A stretch of DNA of 64,000 bases, taken from positions 310,001 to 374,000 of the forward strand of contig NZ_BLJE01000003.1 in assembly GCF_009811795.1 (NCBI RefSeq), in the 5' to 3' direction. Below, piece after piece: positions 32,641 through 40,476 of the stretch. Under the pieces are notes generated by a model that saw nothing but the letters and a program-made list of their open reading frames with translations, was not told the DNA's origin and did no database searches. Both the position numbers and the translations under genes were made by a program. Numbering within the stretch: position 1 is the stretch's first letter; each line of letters begins with the position of its first letter. The stretch is from Litoreibacter roseus (lineage in GTDB: Bacteria; Pseudomonadota; Alphaproteobacteria; Rhodobacterales; Rhodobacteraceae).

Positions 32641-33147
32641 GCGCAAGAGGCGAACCCGGTTCTGTCGCTGATGGCGGAAGACAGCATCGCGAAGATGGCC
32701 AGCACACTTAGTCGCGTGCGGAATTGCCCTACGGACATCGATGTGCGGTCCGATGCGCTCTATGGCGCATGGCTGTGCGCATTGTGTCTTGGGGACGGTG
32801 GCGTGGCCTTGCACTAAAAGCTTTGCCATGTGTTGCGCGGGTCTTTTGATCTGCCGCACGCTGACACACACATGTTCGTCCTGCCCGACGCACTTGCGTA
32901 CAACGCGCCAGCGACCCCGCACGCGATGGATGCCCTGCGACGTGCGACCAAGTCGGACAAACCAGCCAGAGTGTTTTTCAGATCGCGAAATTTGCTGGTG
33001 TTCCGACCTCTCTCAAAGATTTGGGTATGCCATAGCCCACGCGATCGAAATCACGCTAGAGAACCCGCACTTCAACCAGCGTGCCCAAGAGCGCGACGCA
33101 TTGGAAAACCTGCTCAACAACGCGTGGCACGGGGATGAGCCCAATGC
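32632..33147 (+). pseudogene. Maleylacetate reductase, decayed
   Basis: The C-terminal half of a maleylacetate reductase (iron-alcohol-dehydrogenase family) can be followed through all three plus-strand frames. Recognisable pieces are YAQEANPVLSLMAE and SDALYGAWLCALCLG, an in-frame TAA at 32815 where the family has HHKLCH, then GSFDLPHADTH and YNAPATP, AGVPTSLKDLGMP in a second frame, and ENPHFNQRAQERDA in a third. One stop, at least two frameshifts and a missing N-terminus make it non-functional. The enzyme normally reduces maleylacetate in resorcinol, hydroxyquinol and chloroaromatic degradation. Confidence 0.75.
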
Positions 33148-33149
33148 GT

Positions 33150-33420
33150 GGAAACCACCGGCGTCCTGCGTTTTGGCGATCCGCCGGTCCGTGGTTCGCC
33201 GCGCGGCATTTATGCCGCGCATCGTCGGGCATGTCTTGGCTGCGATAAATCATGACGGCAGCATTGTAACGGGCAGCATGTCGCCGGGCGATTGGGCACG
33301 AGTGCTTCTGACCTTCCTTATGCCCTACACTGTTTCGACGATCCGTCGGTTCTCGCCATTTTTGAACAAAGACGCATGGTCGCCGCCATGATCCCTGTCG
33401 ATCAGGCGGCCGAACAACCG
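33150..33420 (+). pseudogene. NrtS-like small membrane protein, decayed
   Basis: Plus-strand frames contain RRSVVRRAAF, LAAINHDGSIVTGSM and LLTFLMPYTVST. This is the pattern of the small NrtS-type nitrate/nitrite transporter family (INHGD and LTYLVPYxVSTYSS). The reading then shifts frame near 33340 into SVLAIFEQRR. No start codon is apparent, as the frame runs in directly from the decayed maleylacetate reductase. I regard it as a broken copy; the family name is recalled, not checked. Confidence 0.5.
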
Positions 33421-33870
33421 CTAGTTTTCGAGCGCTTCGATCATTTCGACCCGCGTCGCATGTCGGCCTCCTTCGAAATCAGCGGTCAAAAACGCATCCA
33501 CTATATCCAAGGCCAGTCCTTCACCCACCACGCGTGCCCCAAGCGAGAGCATGTTCGCATCGTTGTGCTGTCGGATCATACGGGCAGAGAAGGTATCCGC
33601 GCAGACACCGCACCGGATGCCTTTGACCTTGTTTGCCGCGAGCATAATGCCCTGACCTGTGCCGCACAGAATAATGCCGAGCTGGCAATCGCCGGACGCA
33701 ACCCGTCGCGCGGCGGCCTCGCCATGGGTGGGATAATGTGTGCTTTCAGGGGTTGTTGGTCCGATATCGACCACATCCCATCCTTGGGCCTTGATATGCG
33801 TGACCACGCTCTGCCTAAGTTCAATGGCAGCGTGATCACTGGACAAAACAACGCGGTTCTTTGCAGTCAT
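33421..33870 (-). CDS. rpiB: Ribose-5-phosphate isomerase B
   Basis: RpiB/LacA-type isomerase interconverting ribose-5-phosphate and ribulose-5-phosphate, or a related sugar phosphate. The 149-residue protein has SSDHAAIELR (substrate-binding Asp-His), the catalytic cysteine in GIILCGTGQG, and RQHNDANMLSLGARVVG. I start at the ATG at 33870 (MTAKNRVV); an in-frame ATG at 33897 would add nine residues. It is intact although both flanks are decayed genes, so it is either recently isolated or still selected. Confidence 0.9.
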   Translation of the reverse strand: MTAKNRVVLSSDHAAIELRQSVVTHIKAQGWDVVDIGPTTPESTHYPTHGEAAARRVASGDCQLGIILCGTGQGIMLAANKVKGIRCGVCADTFSARMIRQHNDANMLSLGARVVGEGLALDIVDAFLTADFEGGRHATRVEMIEALEN

Positions 33871-33970
33871 AGAGATCTTCCCGTTTCCCGAAGACATGTC
33901 GCGGTCTGGCCGTGTTTGGTTTGGCGCTTTGTGTAACGGTATTTCCAGTATCCTTCGAGCAATAACATGA

Positions 33971-34680
33971 GCGGCATATCAACCCGGGATCGCATACTGC
34001 CGTGTTTTACTGTCGCTCAAGACGGCCCCGCTGACGCTCGCAACATTCGGTGTGTACCGGCCCTGGATGAAGACGCGGCTGCGCCGTTGGTATTGGTCAT
34101 CGATCAAAATTGGGGGTGACCCGCTGGAATATGCAGGGCGCGGCTCCGAAAAATTTCTTGGCTTCCTCGTGGTCATCGCCTTTTTGGGCTTCTACATCGC
34201 CGTTGTGAACAGCGTCTTGATGTTCCTGAGCTTCCGGTTTCTCTATTCTGAGAACGGCGGGGCGGTGCTGTCGGTTCTTCTAATTGTGCTGGGCTGCAGC
34301 TTAGAGCAAAATTTGCTCTACGGTCTTTATCTCACGGTACCTTCGATGATTGCAGGCTGGGCCTATTTCCGCGCAATCAGTTTTCGCCGTCTGACAAACC
34401 AGAAAACGGTCGGTGGAATGACGCTTGTCGCGCGTCCCGCCGAGACGAAGATCGTCAAGACATTCGTCTTCGGATTGTTGGTGGTCGGGCTGTTTTGGGG
34501 GGCGGCGACCTATGGGATCACCACCATCTTCCGCGACGGTTTAGCCAACATGGATATGAGCGCCCTCATGGCGCTGATGACAGACAGTACCGCGCAGATC
34601 GTTCTATTGGCGCTTATCTTGGGGTGTTCAGCCGCCGTTTACGTGATCTGGTCTCAAAGCGGACCTGCAGCTGCAGGGCG
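33971..34680 (+). pseudogene. DUF898 (YjgN-like) membrane protein, truncated
   Basis: The frame contains TAPLTLATFGVYRPWMKTR followed by RRWYWSS, GGDPLEYAGRGSEKFLGF and several hydrophobic segments, which is the DUF898/YjgN pattern. Two faults are visible. A clean start is missing: a nearby ATG at 33967 lies in another frame, and a GTG at 34052 would cut into the conserved domain. Near 34650 the protein-like signal stops, and the frame runs on through a terminator into antisense of the next gene as an arginine-rich tail. It is probably non-functional; function of the family is unknown. Confidence 0.6.
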
Positions 34681-34702
34681 TTCATGGACTCCAAAGCGGG
34701 AC

Positions 34703-34743
34703 AAAGCGGCCATCTGCCGTTCGCGGCTAGATGTCCGCTTTTT
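34703..34743 (+). terminator. Intrinsic terminator
   Basis: A 13-bp stem with one mismatch (AAAGCGGCCATCT 34703-34715 with AGATGTCCGCTTT 34729-34741) is followed by T residues to 34743. It lies between the convergent DUF898 remnant and the DMT gene and could serve both directions. Confidence 0.65.
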
Positions 34744-34754
34744 GTGTGGTCCTG

Positions 34755-35672
34755 CTATGTACTGCCTGTCGTGTTTTTATCTGTGCTGGAAATCGCTGAA
34801 ATCCGTGCGACCGCGACGACGACGATCACGGCACCTATCCATTGCAAGACACCCAGACGCTCCGCGAGTATGACCCAGGCAAGCCCAATGGCGAAGACGG
34901 GCACAAGGCTAAGGTAGATGCCTGCTTTTGACGCTTCGGTTTTCTGCAAGCCGATCAGATAAACGTAGAAAGCCGCGCCATAGTAAATTGCTCCGGTTCC
35001 AAGGGCTGATCCAACGAGGAATGGGGTTCCGATCCGAGTAGGGGCAAGCCCGGCCCAAGCCGCACCTCCCCAGATTACAGCGGAAAGAATGAAAGCTGTC
35101 GCCTGAACCACGATCAGGGCAGTAAGGAAATCAAGTTTACCGCTCAGGCCTCGCATCCAGACTGTGTAGATCGCGGCACAGACAGTCGACATCAGCGCAA
35201 ACGCAAGCCCGGCGAACCGAAAGGGAGACGCCTCCGTCGAGCCACCCACGACAATGACGATAACCCCACCGACGGCTGCGAAGCACAATATGGCCACCGC
35301 CGGACTGAACCGCTCACCCAAAAGCACCCATGCCAGCCCCAGCATCAAAACCGGCTGCGTTGCAAAGACCACAGATGCCTCGCTGGCCGAAACCAGAGCG
35401 AGCGCCATGATTGTCCCAACTGAGCCAGCGCCAAGAATGATTCCTGCAAAGGCAGGGCGAACCAAATGCGCAAAGGGCTCCATTCTCCATCCTTTTGCGA
35501 GCCGAACGGTGACCAAGAAGACAACACCTCCGATCAGTTGCAGCGTTAAGAATGGCAGAGGGTCGATTGCAGAAGTTGGGCTGCTATCCAAGGAAAGCAG
35601 ATATTTTGCCAAAACGGAGCCAAGTGCGAGTAGGAAGGCGGATGCAACAAAAAGAAGATGTGAAAGCGGCAT
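34755..35672 (-). CDS. DMT-family (EamA) transporter
   Basis: This 305-residue protein has about ten hydrophobic helices in two repeated EamA units (for example ASEASVVFATQPVLMLGLAWVLL and the later TEASKAGIYLSLVPVFAIG). Members export metabolites or amino acids; the substrate here is unknown. I start at the ATG at 35672 with agga upstream. It is divergent from a LysR gene 92 bp away, the usual arrangement for a locally regulated exporter. Confidence 0.88.
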   Translation of the reverse strand: MPLSHLLFVASAFLLALGSVLAKYLLSLDSSPTSAIDPLPFLTLQLIGGVVFLVTVRLAKGWRMEPFAHLVRPAFAGIILGAGSVGTIMALALVSASEASVVFATQPVLMLGLAWVLLGERFSPAVAILCFAAVGGVIVIVVGGSTEASPFRFAGLAFALMSTVCAAIYTVWMRGLSGKLDFLTALIVVQATAFILSAVIWGGAAWAGLAPTRIGTPFLVGSALGTGAIYYGAAFYVYLIGLQKTEASKAGIYLSLVPVFAIGLAWVILAERLGVLQWIGAVIVVVAVARISAISSTDKNTTGST

Positions 35673-35764
35673 GGCAGGTCCTGTTTTCCTCAACCTCAAT
35701 GTTGCTATCTGATTTCTCAAACGATCATTCTTCCCTTTTGCATTACTTTTTGTAATGTTGGGGT

Positions 35765-36634
35765 ATGCTCCCCAATCTCACCGCCCTTCGCGCCTTTGAA
35801 GCAGCTGCACGGCACCAGAGCTTTTCCAAAACCGCCAACGCCCTCGGCGTGACCCCTGCTGCGATCAGCCGGGCTATTCGACGGCTTGAAGATGATCTTG
35901 GGTTTGATCTGTTTGACCGGTCGCACCGCGCGGTGTCTCTGACAGAGGCAGGCACGCGATATGCGCAAAGGGTGACAGAGGGTTTCAGGCACCTTACAAC
36001 GGAAAAAGCAGAGCAAACGCCCGGCAGACCCACCGTGACGCTGGACGTTGAAGCCACGTTTCTGCGGCAGTGGATTTTGCCGCGATTGTGTGAAGACTCT
36101 TTCAGAGACCTCCAGCTTTCGCTGAACATCCGAACCCATCACGATCCACCAAGGGTTATCTCACCCACTGCCGATATGGCCATTGTCTGGGGGTTTGCGG
36201 ACTACTGGGGCTTTAAACGCCAGCGTCTGGTCTCGCCAAGAACCATTCTTGTGTCAACGCCAAGTTTGGGCATCTCTACGTTGGCTGAGGCTGCGGGCGG
36301 TACATTGATACACGAAGCGGATGATCACTGGTGGAGGCTCGTGTTTTCGGAAGCGGGGCTACCCTATCCTGACGCCACGCCGACGATCACCTTGAACAGA
36401 TGCGACTTGCCTGTTGAGGCGGCGCGTTTGGGGCTGGGAATGGCTGTGGCCGATGATGTCATTGCAGAATATGAACTGAAAACGGGGGCGTTGGTCGGCG
36501 TTGATGGACCGCGTTTGGACAGCCAGGACTACTTCCTTATGTCTCGATCGAACGTTTCCGTGCCAGCACAGGCGTTTGCTGGGTGGTTGAAGGATCAAGC
36601 GCATGATTTTGCGGACTGGCAGAAATCGCTATAG
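35765..36634 (+). CDS. LysR-family transcriptional regulator (GcvA-like)
   Basis: The 289-residue protein has a typical LysR N-terminal winged helix (ALRAFEAAARHQSFSKTA, VTPAAISRAIRRLE, LFDRSHRAVSLTEAG) and an effector-binding domain with GcvA-like segments such as LNRCDLPVEAARLGLGMA. It is divergent from the DMT transporter gene and probably controls it (inference from arrangement). Confidence 0.9.
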   Translation: MLPNLTALRAFEAAARHQSFSKTANALGVTPAAISRAIRRLEDDLGFDLFDRSHRAVSLTEAGTRYAQRVTEGFRHLTTEKAEQTPGRPTVTLDVEATFLRQWILPRLCEDSFRDLQLSLNIRTHHDPPRVISPTADMAIVWGFADYWGFKRQRLVSPRTILVSTPSLGISTLAEAAGGTLIHEADDHWWRLVFSEAGLPYPDATPTITLNRCDLPVEAARLGLGMAVADDVIAEYELKTGALVGVDGPRLDSQDYFLMSRSNVSVPAQAFAGWLKDQAHDFADWQKSL

Positions 36635-36843
36635 TCCATTCGCTCTCTGTATTGCGGACATTGTTGCATGGTGCAGCATTATGCACTTTGGGGTTCAGAG
36701 GGGACCTGCGGCGATGCAGCGGAGCCAAAACTCCTGGAGATGACAGAAGTGCGGGACGAAGCATGGGTAATCGGGCTGACCGGGTTGATGGGTCAGGCTC
36801 TTGATAGAGTTGCAGGATGTTTCTGCAATTTGAGGAGAACGAA

Positions 36844-37095
36844 ATGGATTACTATGCGGGTTTGGATGTGTCGTTGCGGTCGGTGGCTGTCTGCGTGATT
36901 GGCGCTGACGGCAAACACATCTTTGAGCGCTCTGTTGCGAGTTCCGAAATCAAGAGCTGGGGCCTACGCCTGATGCGCCGCAAAGGCCGCCGCCGTGCTC
37001 TGGTCGCCGTTGCCAGAAAGCTGGCCGTCATCATGCACCGCATGTGGGCTGACAACACCGAGTTCCGTCATGGGAAAATGGAGGGAATTGCATGA
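36844..37095 (+). pseudogene. IS110-family transposase with internal deletion
   Basis: The 83 codons join the N-terminus of an IS110 transposase ([19 protein letters not shown], with the first acidic residue of the DEDD site) directly to its C-terminus ([19 protein letters not shown] and [17 protein letters not shown]). About 250-270 residues, including the rest of the RuvC-like domain and most of the Tnp20 serine domain, are missing in frame near 36945. The product cannot be an active recombinase. Both flanks appear to remain, so this is a short, non-autonomous derivative. Confidence 0.8.
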
Positions 37096-37628
37096 CCTGA
37101 TACCCCTTCCTGAAGCCAAAGACGGGATCGTCCCTCACCGGACGAGGTCTGTGCCCTCTCGGGCATCTGAACATGCCCTGCCTGGTAATAGATGACGCCG
37201 AAAAAGCTCACTGCGCAACTTGAAGCGCGAGACTAAGTGGGGCGCTCCACACCCAATCCGACACATGCATGCAGCGGTCCAACCGAACCGGACCATCAAT
37301 GACTGCGAAGAGAAGTGTGACCCGGATGAGAGACAACGATCCCTACAGCACGGAAATGAAAAGATGAAATGAACTTGACCCAAACGCCCGATTAGAGAAG
37401 CGGGCTTTCGCTGCGGTTGCGCCAATGGCAGCTTCCGTGTTGGTGGTGAGACGGGCCGCTGAATTCAGTCGACGCCGGTGACAAGAACCCCGTAAGTTCG
37501 CGGGTGGGATATCACGATCAGTCATGCAACTGTTGCGAACGCCTGCTTTGGAAGACCCCCAAGCAGCGAGCTGGTTTTTAAACGGTGCACATTCTCTGAA
37601 ATCAACGAAGCTCCGAGGAGAAAACTGA
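37096..37628. other. Non-coding stretch, probably the right flank of the IS110 remnant
   Basis: No convincing gene is present. The first roughly 200 bp resemble the non-coding segments that follow IS110 transposase genes, judged from memory only. The last part must hold the promoter of the VPLPA-tailed hydrolase; its ribosome-binding site is gaggag before 37629. Confidence 0.4.
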
Positions 37629-39035
37629 ATGAAGCAGATCGCCCTGACAACCGCCGTCATAGCCGTCGCAACCGCAGCCCCTCTAACAGCTGAGAACCGG
37701 ATCGACGGTCAATCGCGGGATGCGCCCGAACTTGCCGCTTATGGCGACCTGCCTGTGGGGGTCCGACAGATTGAGTTGGTTAATCAGGATCAGATCGACA
37801 TTCTGGCTGTTGATCCAACCGGCGAGACGCCCACAGAGTTTCCGAGATACGATCGCCCCCTGACGGTTGAGATGTGGTACCCTGCAGCCGAGGGGGCGAC
37901 GGGTGACACATCTCTCAAAGCCTATCTGCGGGACGGAACGACGGAAGTGACCCTTGAAGGTCGGGCAATGCGTGATGCGGCCCCGGCGGACACAAGCGAG
38001 CCGCTTCCGCTGCTGATCATGAGCCATGGCTATCCCGGAAACCGTTTCCTGATGTCTCATCTTGCAGAAAACATCGCCTCCAAGGGGTATGTCGTGGCGT
38101 CCATTGATCATACGGATTCGACCTACCGCACGCAGGCCGCGTTTGGATCAACGCTGGTGAACCGGTCGCTGGATCAGTTGTTCGTTCTGGACGAGATGGC
38201 TCGGATCAATGACGATCCGACCTCGGACCTGTCTGGACTTATCGATGCGGAAAACACCGGTCTGCTTGGCTATTCCATGGGGGGCTATGGTGCGATCATC
38301 ACCGCTGGCGGCGGTGTGACGGAAACCTCGGTTGGTTATCCATGGGGTGCGCCACAAGGCACGCTGGGCATCCATCAGGCGGGCAGCGAGACCCACGAGG
38401 CGCTTCCTGATCCCCGCATCAAGACAGCCGTTGCGATCGGGCCATGGGGCATGAACACCGGGTTCTGGGACGCCGAAGGGCTGGCAGGGATCGAGGTTCC
38501 GATGCTGTTCATCGCAGGCTCGGAGGACGAGACCTCGCTCTATGAAGAGGGCGTGCGCGCGATCTGGGAAGGCGCCACAAGCGTAGACCGCGCGTTGCTG
38601 ACATTTGACGGAGGCGGCCATAACACCGCCGCCCCGATCCCCGCCCCGGAAGAGAGCTTCTATTTCAATGAAAGTCTCGGGTTCAACGTCTCGGAACACT
38701 ACACGGATGCAGTGTGGGACTCGGTCTTCATGAACAATGTCGCGCAGCATTTTGTGACATCTTGGCTGGACGTCGAACTGAAAGGTGATGCCGATAAGGT
38801 GGCCTATCTGGACCTGCTGGAGATTGGCAGCGATGGCGTCTGGTCTGTGAACGAGGACGGCACCTTTGGGGAAGATCACAGCTATTGGACGGGCTTCGGG
38901 GAAGGCACGGCTGATGGCCTGCGCTACGAGGTTCTGGGTGCAACGCTGGCTCCGGTTCCGCTGCCTGCGTCAGTCTGGATGCTGGGGCTCGCTCTTGGTG
39001 GCCTCGGCTTTGTGCGGCGCAAGCGCGGCGTCTGA
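37629..39035 (+). CDS. Exported alpha/beta hydrolase (dienelactone-hydrolase-like) with VPLPA-CTERM tail
   Basis: The 468-residue protein has a signal peptide (residues 1-21) and an alpha/beta-hydrolase domain related to dienelactone and PAF-acetyl hydrolases. The catalytic triad is visible as Ser216 (GYSMGG), Asp300 (AGSED) and His331 (GGGHN). It ends with VPLPASVWMLGLALGG and LGFVRRKRG, a VPLPA-type tripartite sorting signal: motif, transmembrane helix, basic tail. Such tails are processed by exosortase-type enzymes and direct proteins to the surface. The 3' end overlaps the convergent solute-binding gene by 66 bp. Substrate unknown. Confidence 0.88.
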   Translation: MKQIALTTAVIAVATAAPLTAENRIDGQSRDAPELAAYGDLPVGVRQIELVNQDQIDILAVDPTGETPTEFPRYDRPLTVEMWYPAAEGATGDTSLKAYLRDGTTEVTLEGRAMRDAAPADTSEPLPLLIMSHGYPGNRFLMSHLAENIASKGYVVASIDHTDSTYRTQAAFGSTLVNRSLDQLFVLDEMARINDDPTSDLSGLIDAENTGLLGYSMGGYGAIITAGGGVTETSVGYPWGAPQGTLGIHQAGSETHEALPDPRIKTAVAIGPWGMNTGFWDAEGLAGIEVPMLFIAGSEDETSLYEEGVRAIWEGATSVDRALLTFDGGGHNTAAPIPAPEESFYFNESLGFNVSEHYTDAVWDSVFMNNVAQHFVTSWLDVELKGDADKVAYLDLLEIGSDGVWSVNEDGTFGEDHSYWTGFGEGTADGLRYEVLGATLAPVPLPASVWMLGLALGGLGFVRRKRGV

Positions 39036-39755
39036 TTGCGATTGCAGGGGTGGGCAGATAAGCTCCACCTCTGCATCCGAAAATCCAAAGGGTGCGATCA
39101 TATCCCGGTGTGCGGATGTTCCCAAAAACGCTTCCAGTACGGCATCGACGTCACGTCTTAACTCATCGTCCTGCAAGGCGAACGCAAAACAGCCAAAAGC
39201 TGGAGGTTTTTCTGACGGCGGCACCCGAACCAATTCCACCGGCCAATCGGGGTTCTGATTGAGAAAACCGCTATGCGCCCGCGCTACGCTGGCATAGGCG
39301 TCGACATCTCCCTGCAGTACCGCTTTCGCCGCCTCCGTGTATGTTTCAAACACTGCGACCTGGTGTTCGGCAACACCAAGATGGATCGCGGAACGATGCT
39401 GAACCTGATCTCGGACAACAGCGATACGAGCGTCACCATGTCCAGCCACCGAACGGTATCCGCCAAGGTCCAAAGGATTGCCTTCGCGGACGAGCAGTCC
39501 ATCTGACAAAGCCCAGATCGGACGACTGAAGCTCGCGGTTTCCCGACGCTCGTCCGTTGCAAAAAGCCCGGTGGTCATATGCCAGAGCCCCGCTGAAATA
39601 CCTAGTAAGAGTTGCGCAAATTCGGTCTCGACAGGCTCGAATTTCACGTTCAGGTCTTTGCAAATATATCTCGCCAATTCGACATCGCATCCGGTGACGT
39701 GACCTCTGGCGTCAACGTAATTGAATGGTGGTTCGATGAGATAGGCGAATTTCAT
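38970..39755 (-). CDS. Solute-binding-protein-fold protein (family 3), no signal peptide
   Basis: The 261-residue protein starts directly with the mature fold of an amino-acid-type binding protein (FAYLIEPPFNYVD, GCDVELARYICKDLN, GISAGLWHMTTGLF). No export signal precedes it, and its ATG overlaps the stop of the upstream MerR gene by 4 bp. It is therefore probably cytoplasmic or uses another export route. With the MerR partner it could act as a ligand-sensing module rather than a transporter component, which is inference. Confidence 0.8.
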   Translation of the reverse strand: MKFAYLIEPPFNYVDARGHVTGCDVELARYICKDLNVKFEPVETEFAQLLLGISAGLWHMTTGLFATDERRETASFSRPIWALSDGLLVREGNPLDLGGYRSVAGHGDARIAVVRDQVQHRSAIHLGVAEHQVAVFETYTEAAKAVLQGDVDAYASVARAHSGFLNQNPDWPVELVRVPPSEKPPAFGCFAFALQDDELRRDVDAVLEAFLGTSAHRDMIAPFGFSDAEVELICPPLQSQSDAALAPHKAEATKSEPQHPD

Positions 39756-40108
39756 GGGATCTTTCCGTCGTCATAGCTGGCAATTTTCACGGCCAGAATA
39801 CGCTCACATTTTTCAAGATTTGCGCGCTTGGCTTTCAGCGTGTCTGCATGCTCCAGCAGAATTTGCCGTCGCTCGGTGATCCCGGCATCGCCTGATTTTG
39901 CGAGCGTTGTGAAACGGCGCATTTGCCTCAACGACATTCCCGTCTCGCGCAGCCAGTAGAGTAATGTCATCCATTCAATATGACGCTGCGTAAACTCGCG
40001 GTGTCCACTAGAACCGCGCGGAATATCCGGGAGCATACCGGAGCTTTCATAATATCGAATGGTATGCGCCGACAGCCCGCTGGACTTCGCGGCCTCTGCA
40101 ATTTTCAT
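39752..40108 (-). CDS. MerR-family transcriptional regulator
   Basis: The 118-residue protein has a MerR winged helix (MKIAEAAKSSGLSAHTIRYYE and SSGMLP) followed by HREFTQRHIEWM and a dimerisation helix. No cysteine ligands of metal-type MerR proteins are visible, so it more likely responds to an organic signal. The ATG at 40108 has aggagg upstream; a TTG at 40117 is too close to that site. It is coupled to the solute-binding-like gene by a 4-bp overlap. Confidence 0.88.
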   Translation of the reverse strand: MKIAEAAKSSGLSAHTIRYYESSGMLPDIPRGSSGHREFTQRHIEWMTLLYWLRETGMSLRQMRRFTTLAKSGDAGITERRQILLEHADTLKAKRANLEKCERILAVKIASYDDGKIP

Positions 40109-40476
40109 CTTAATCAAGCCTCCTCTTGCAGTCCTTCGTAGCGTGTTCGAGGAACTCTAAGTCAATGCGCGTTGATCAGAAATGTGCGGTTAAGCCCTTA
40201 GTGGCAGGGATGCTCGTATCTCAGCCTTTCGAAGCGGGTGTCGCGGCGGGCTAATTTCCGCTGATGGGCCGGAATGCTCGTTTACCATGTTGAATTCAAT
40301 GCGAATATGAAAAACACTTCACGGGTAAGATATTAGTCTCCTTTACCATACCAAGCCATTATTAACGCGATGCCAAGTCCTGCACATGCGCTGCAGGGCA
40401 CTTTTCAGAGTTGGCGATCCCCAAAAACATATTGGCCTTCAACGGGCCTTAATTATTGACACAGGGAGTGCGGAAA
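40109..40476. other. Divergent promoter region between merR and the RTX protease gene
   Basis: This 368-bp stretch has no gene. TTTACCAT occurs twice (40281-40288 and 40342-40349), 61 bp apart, and resembles the CtrA half-site TTAACCAT of alphaproteobacteria. ATTAACGC follows the second copy. No clear -35/-10 pair was identified. Confidence 0.4.

Noticed and set aside
33292-33936. Plus-strand open frame across rpiB
   Set aside because: Its first part belongs to the decayed NrtS-like gene and the rest is antisense to the well-conserved rpiB, so it is not a separate gene.
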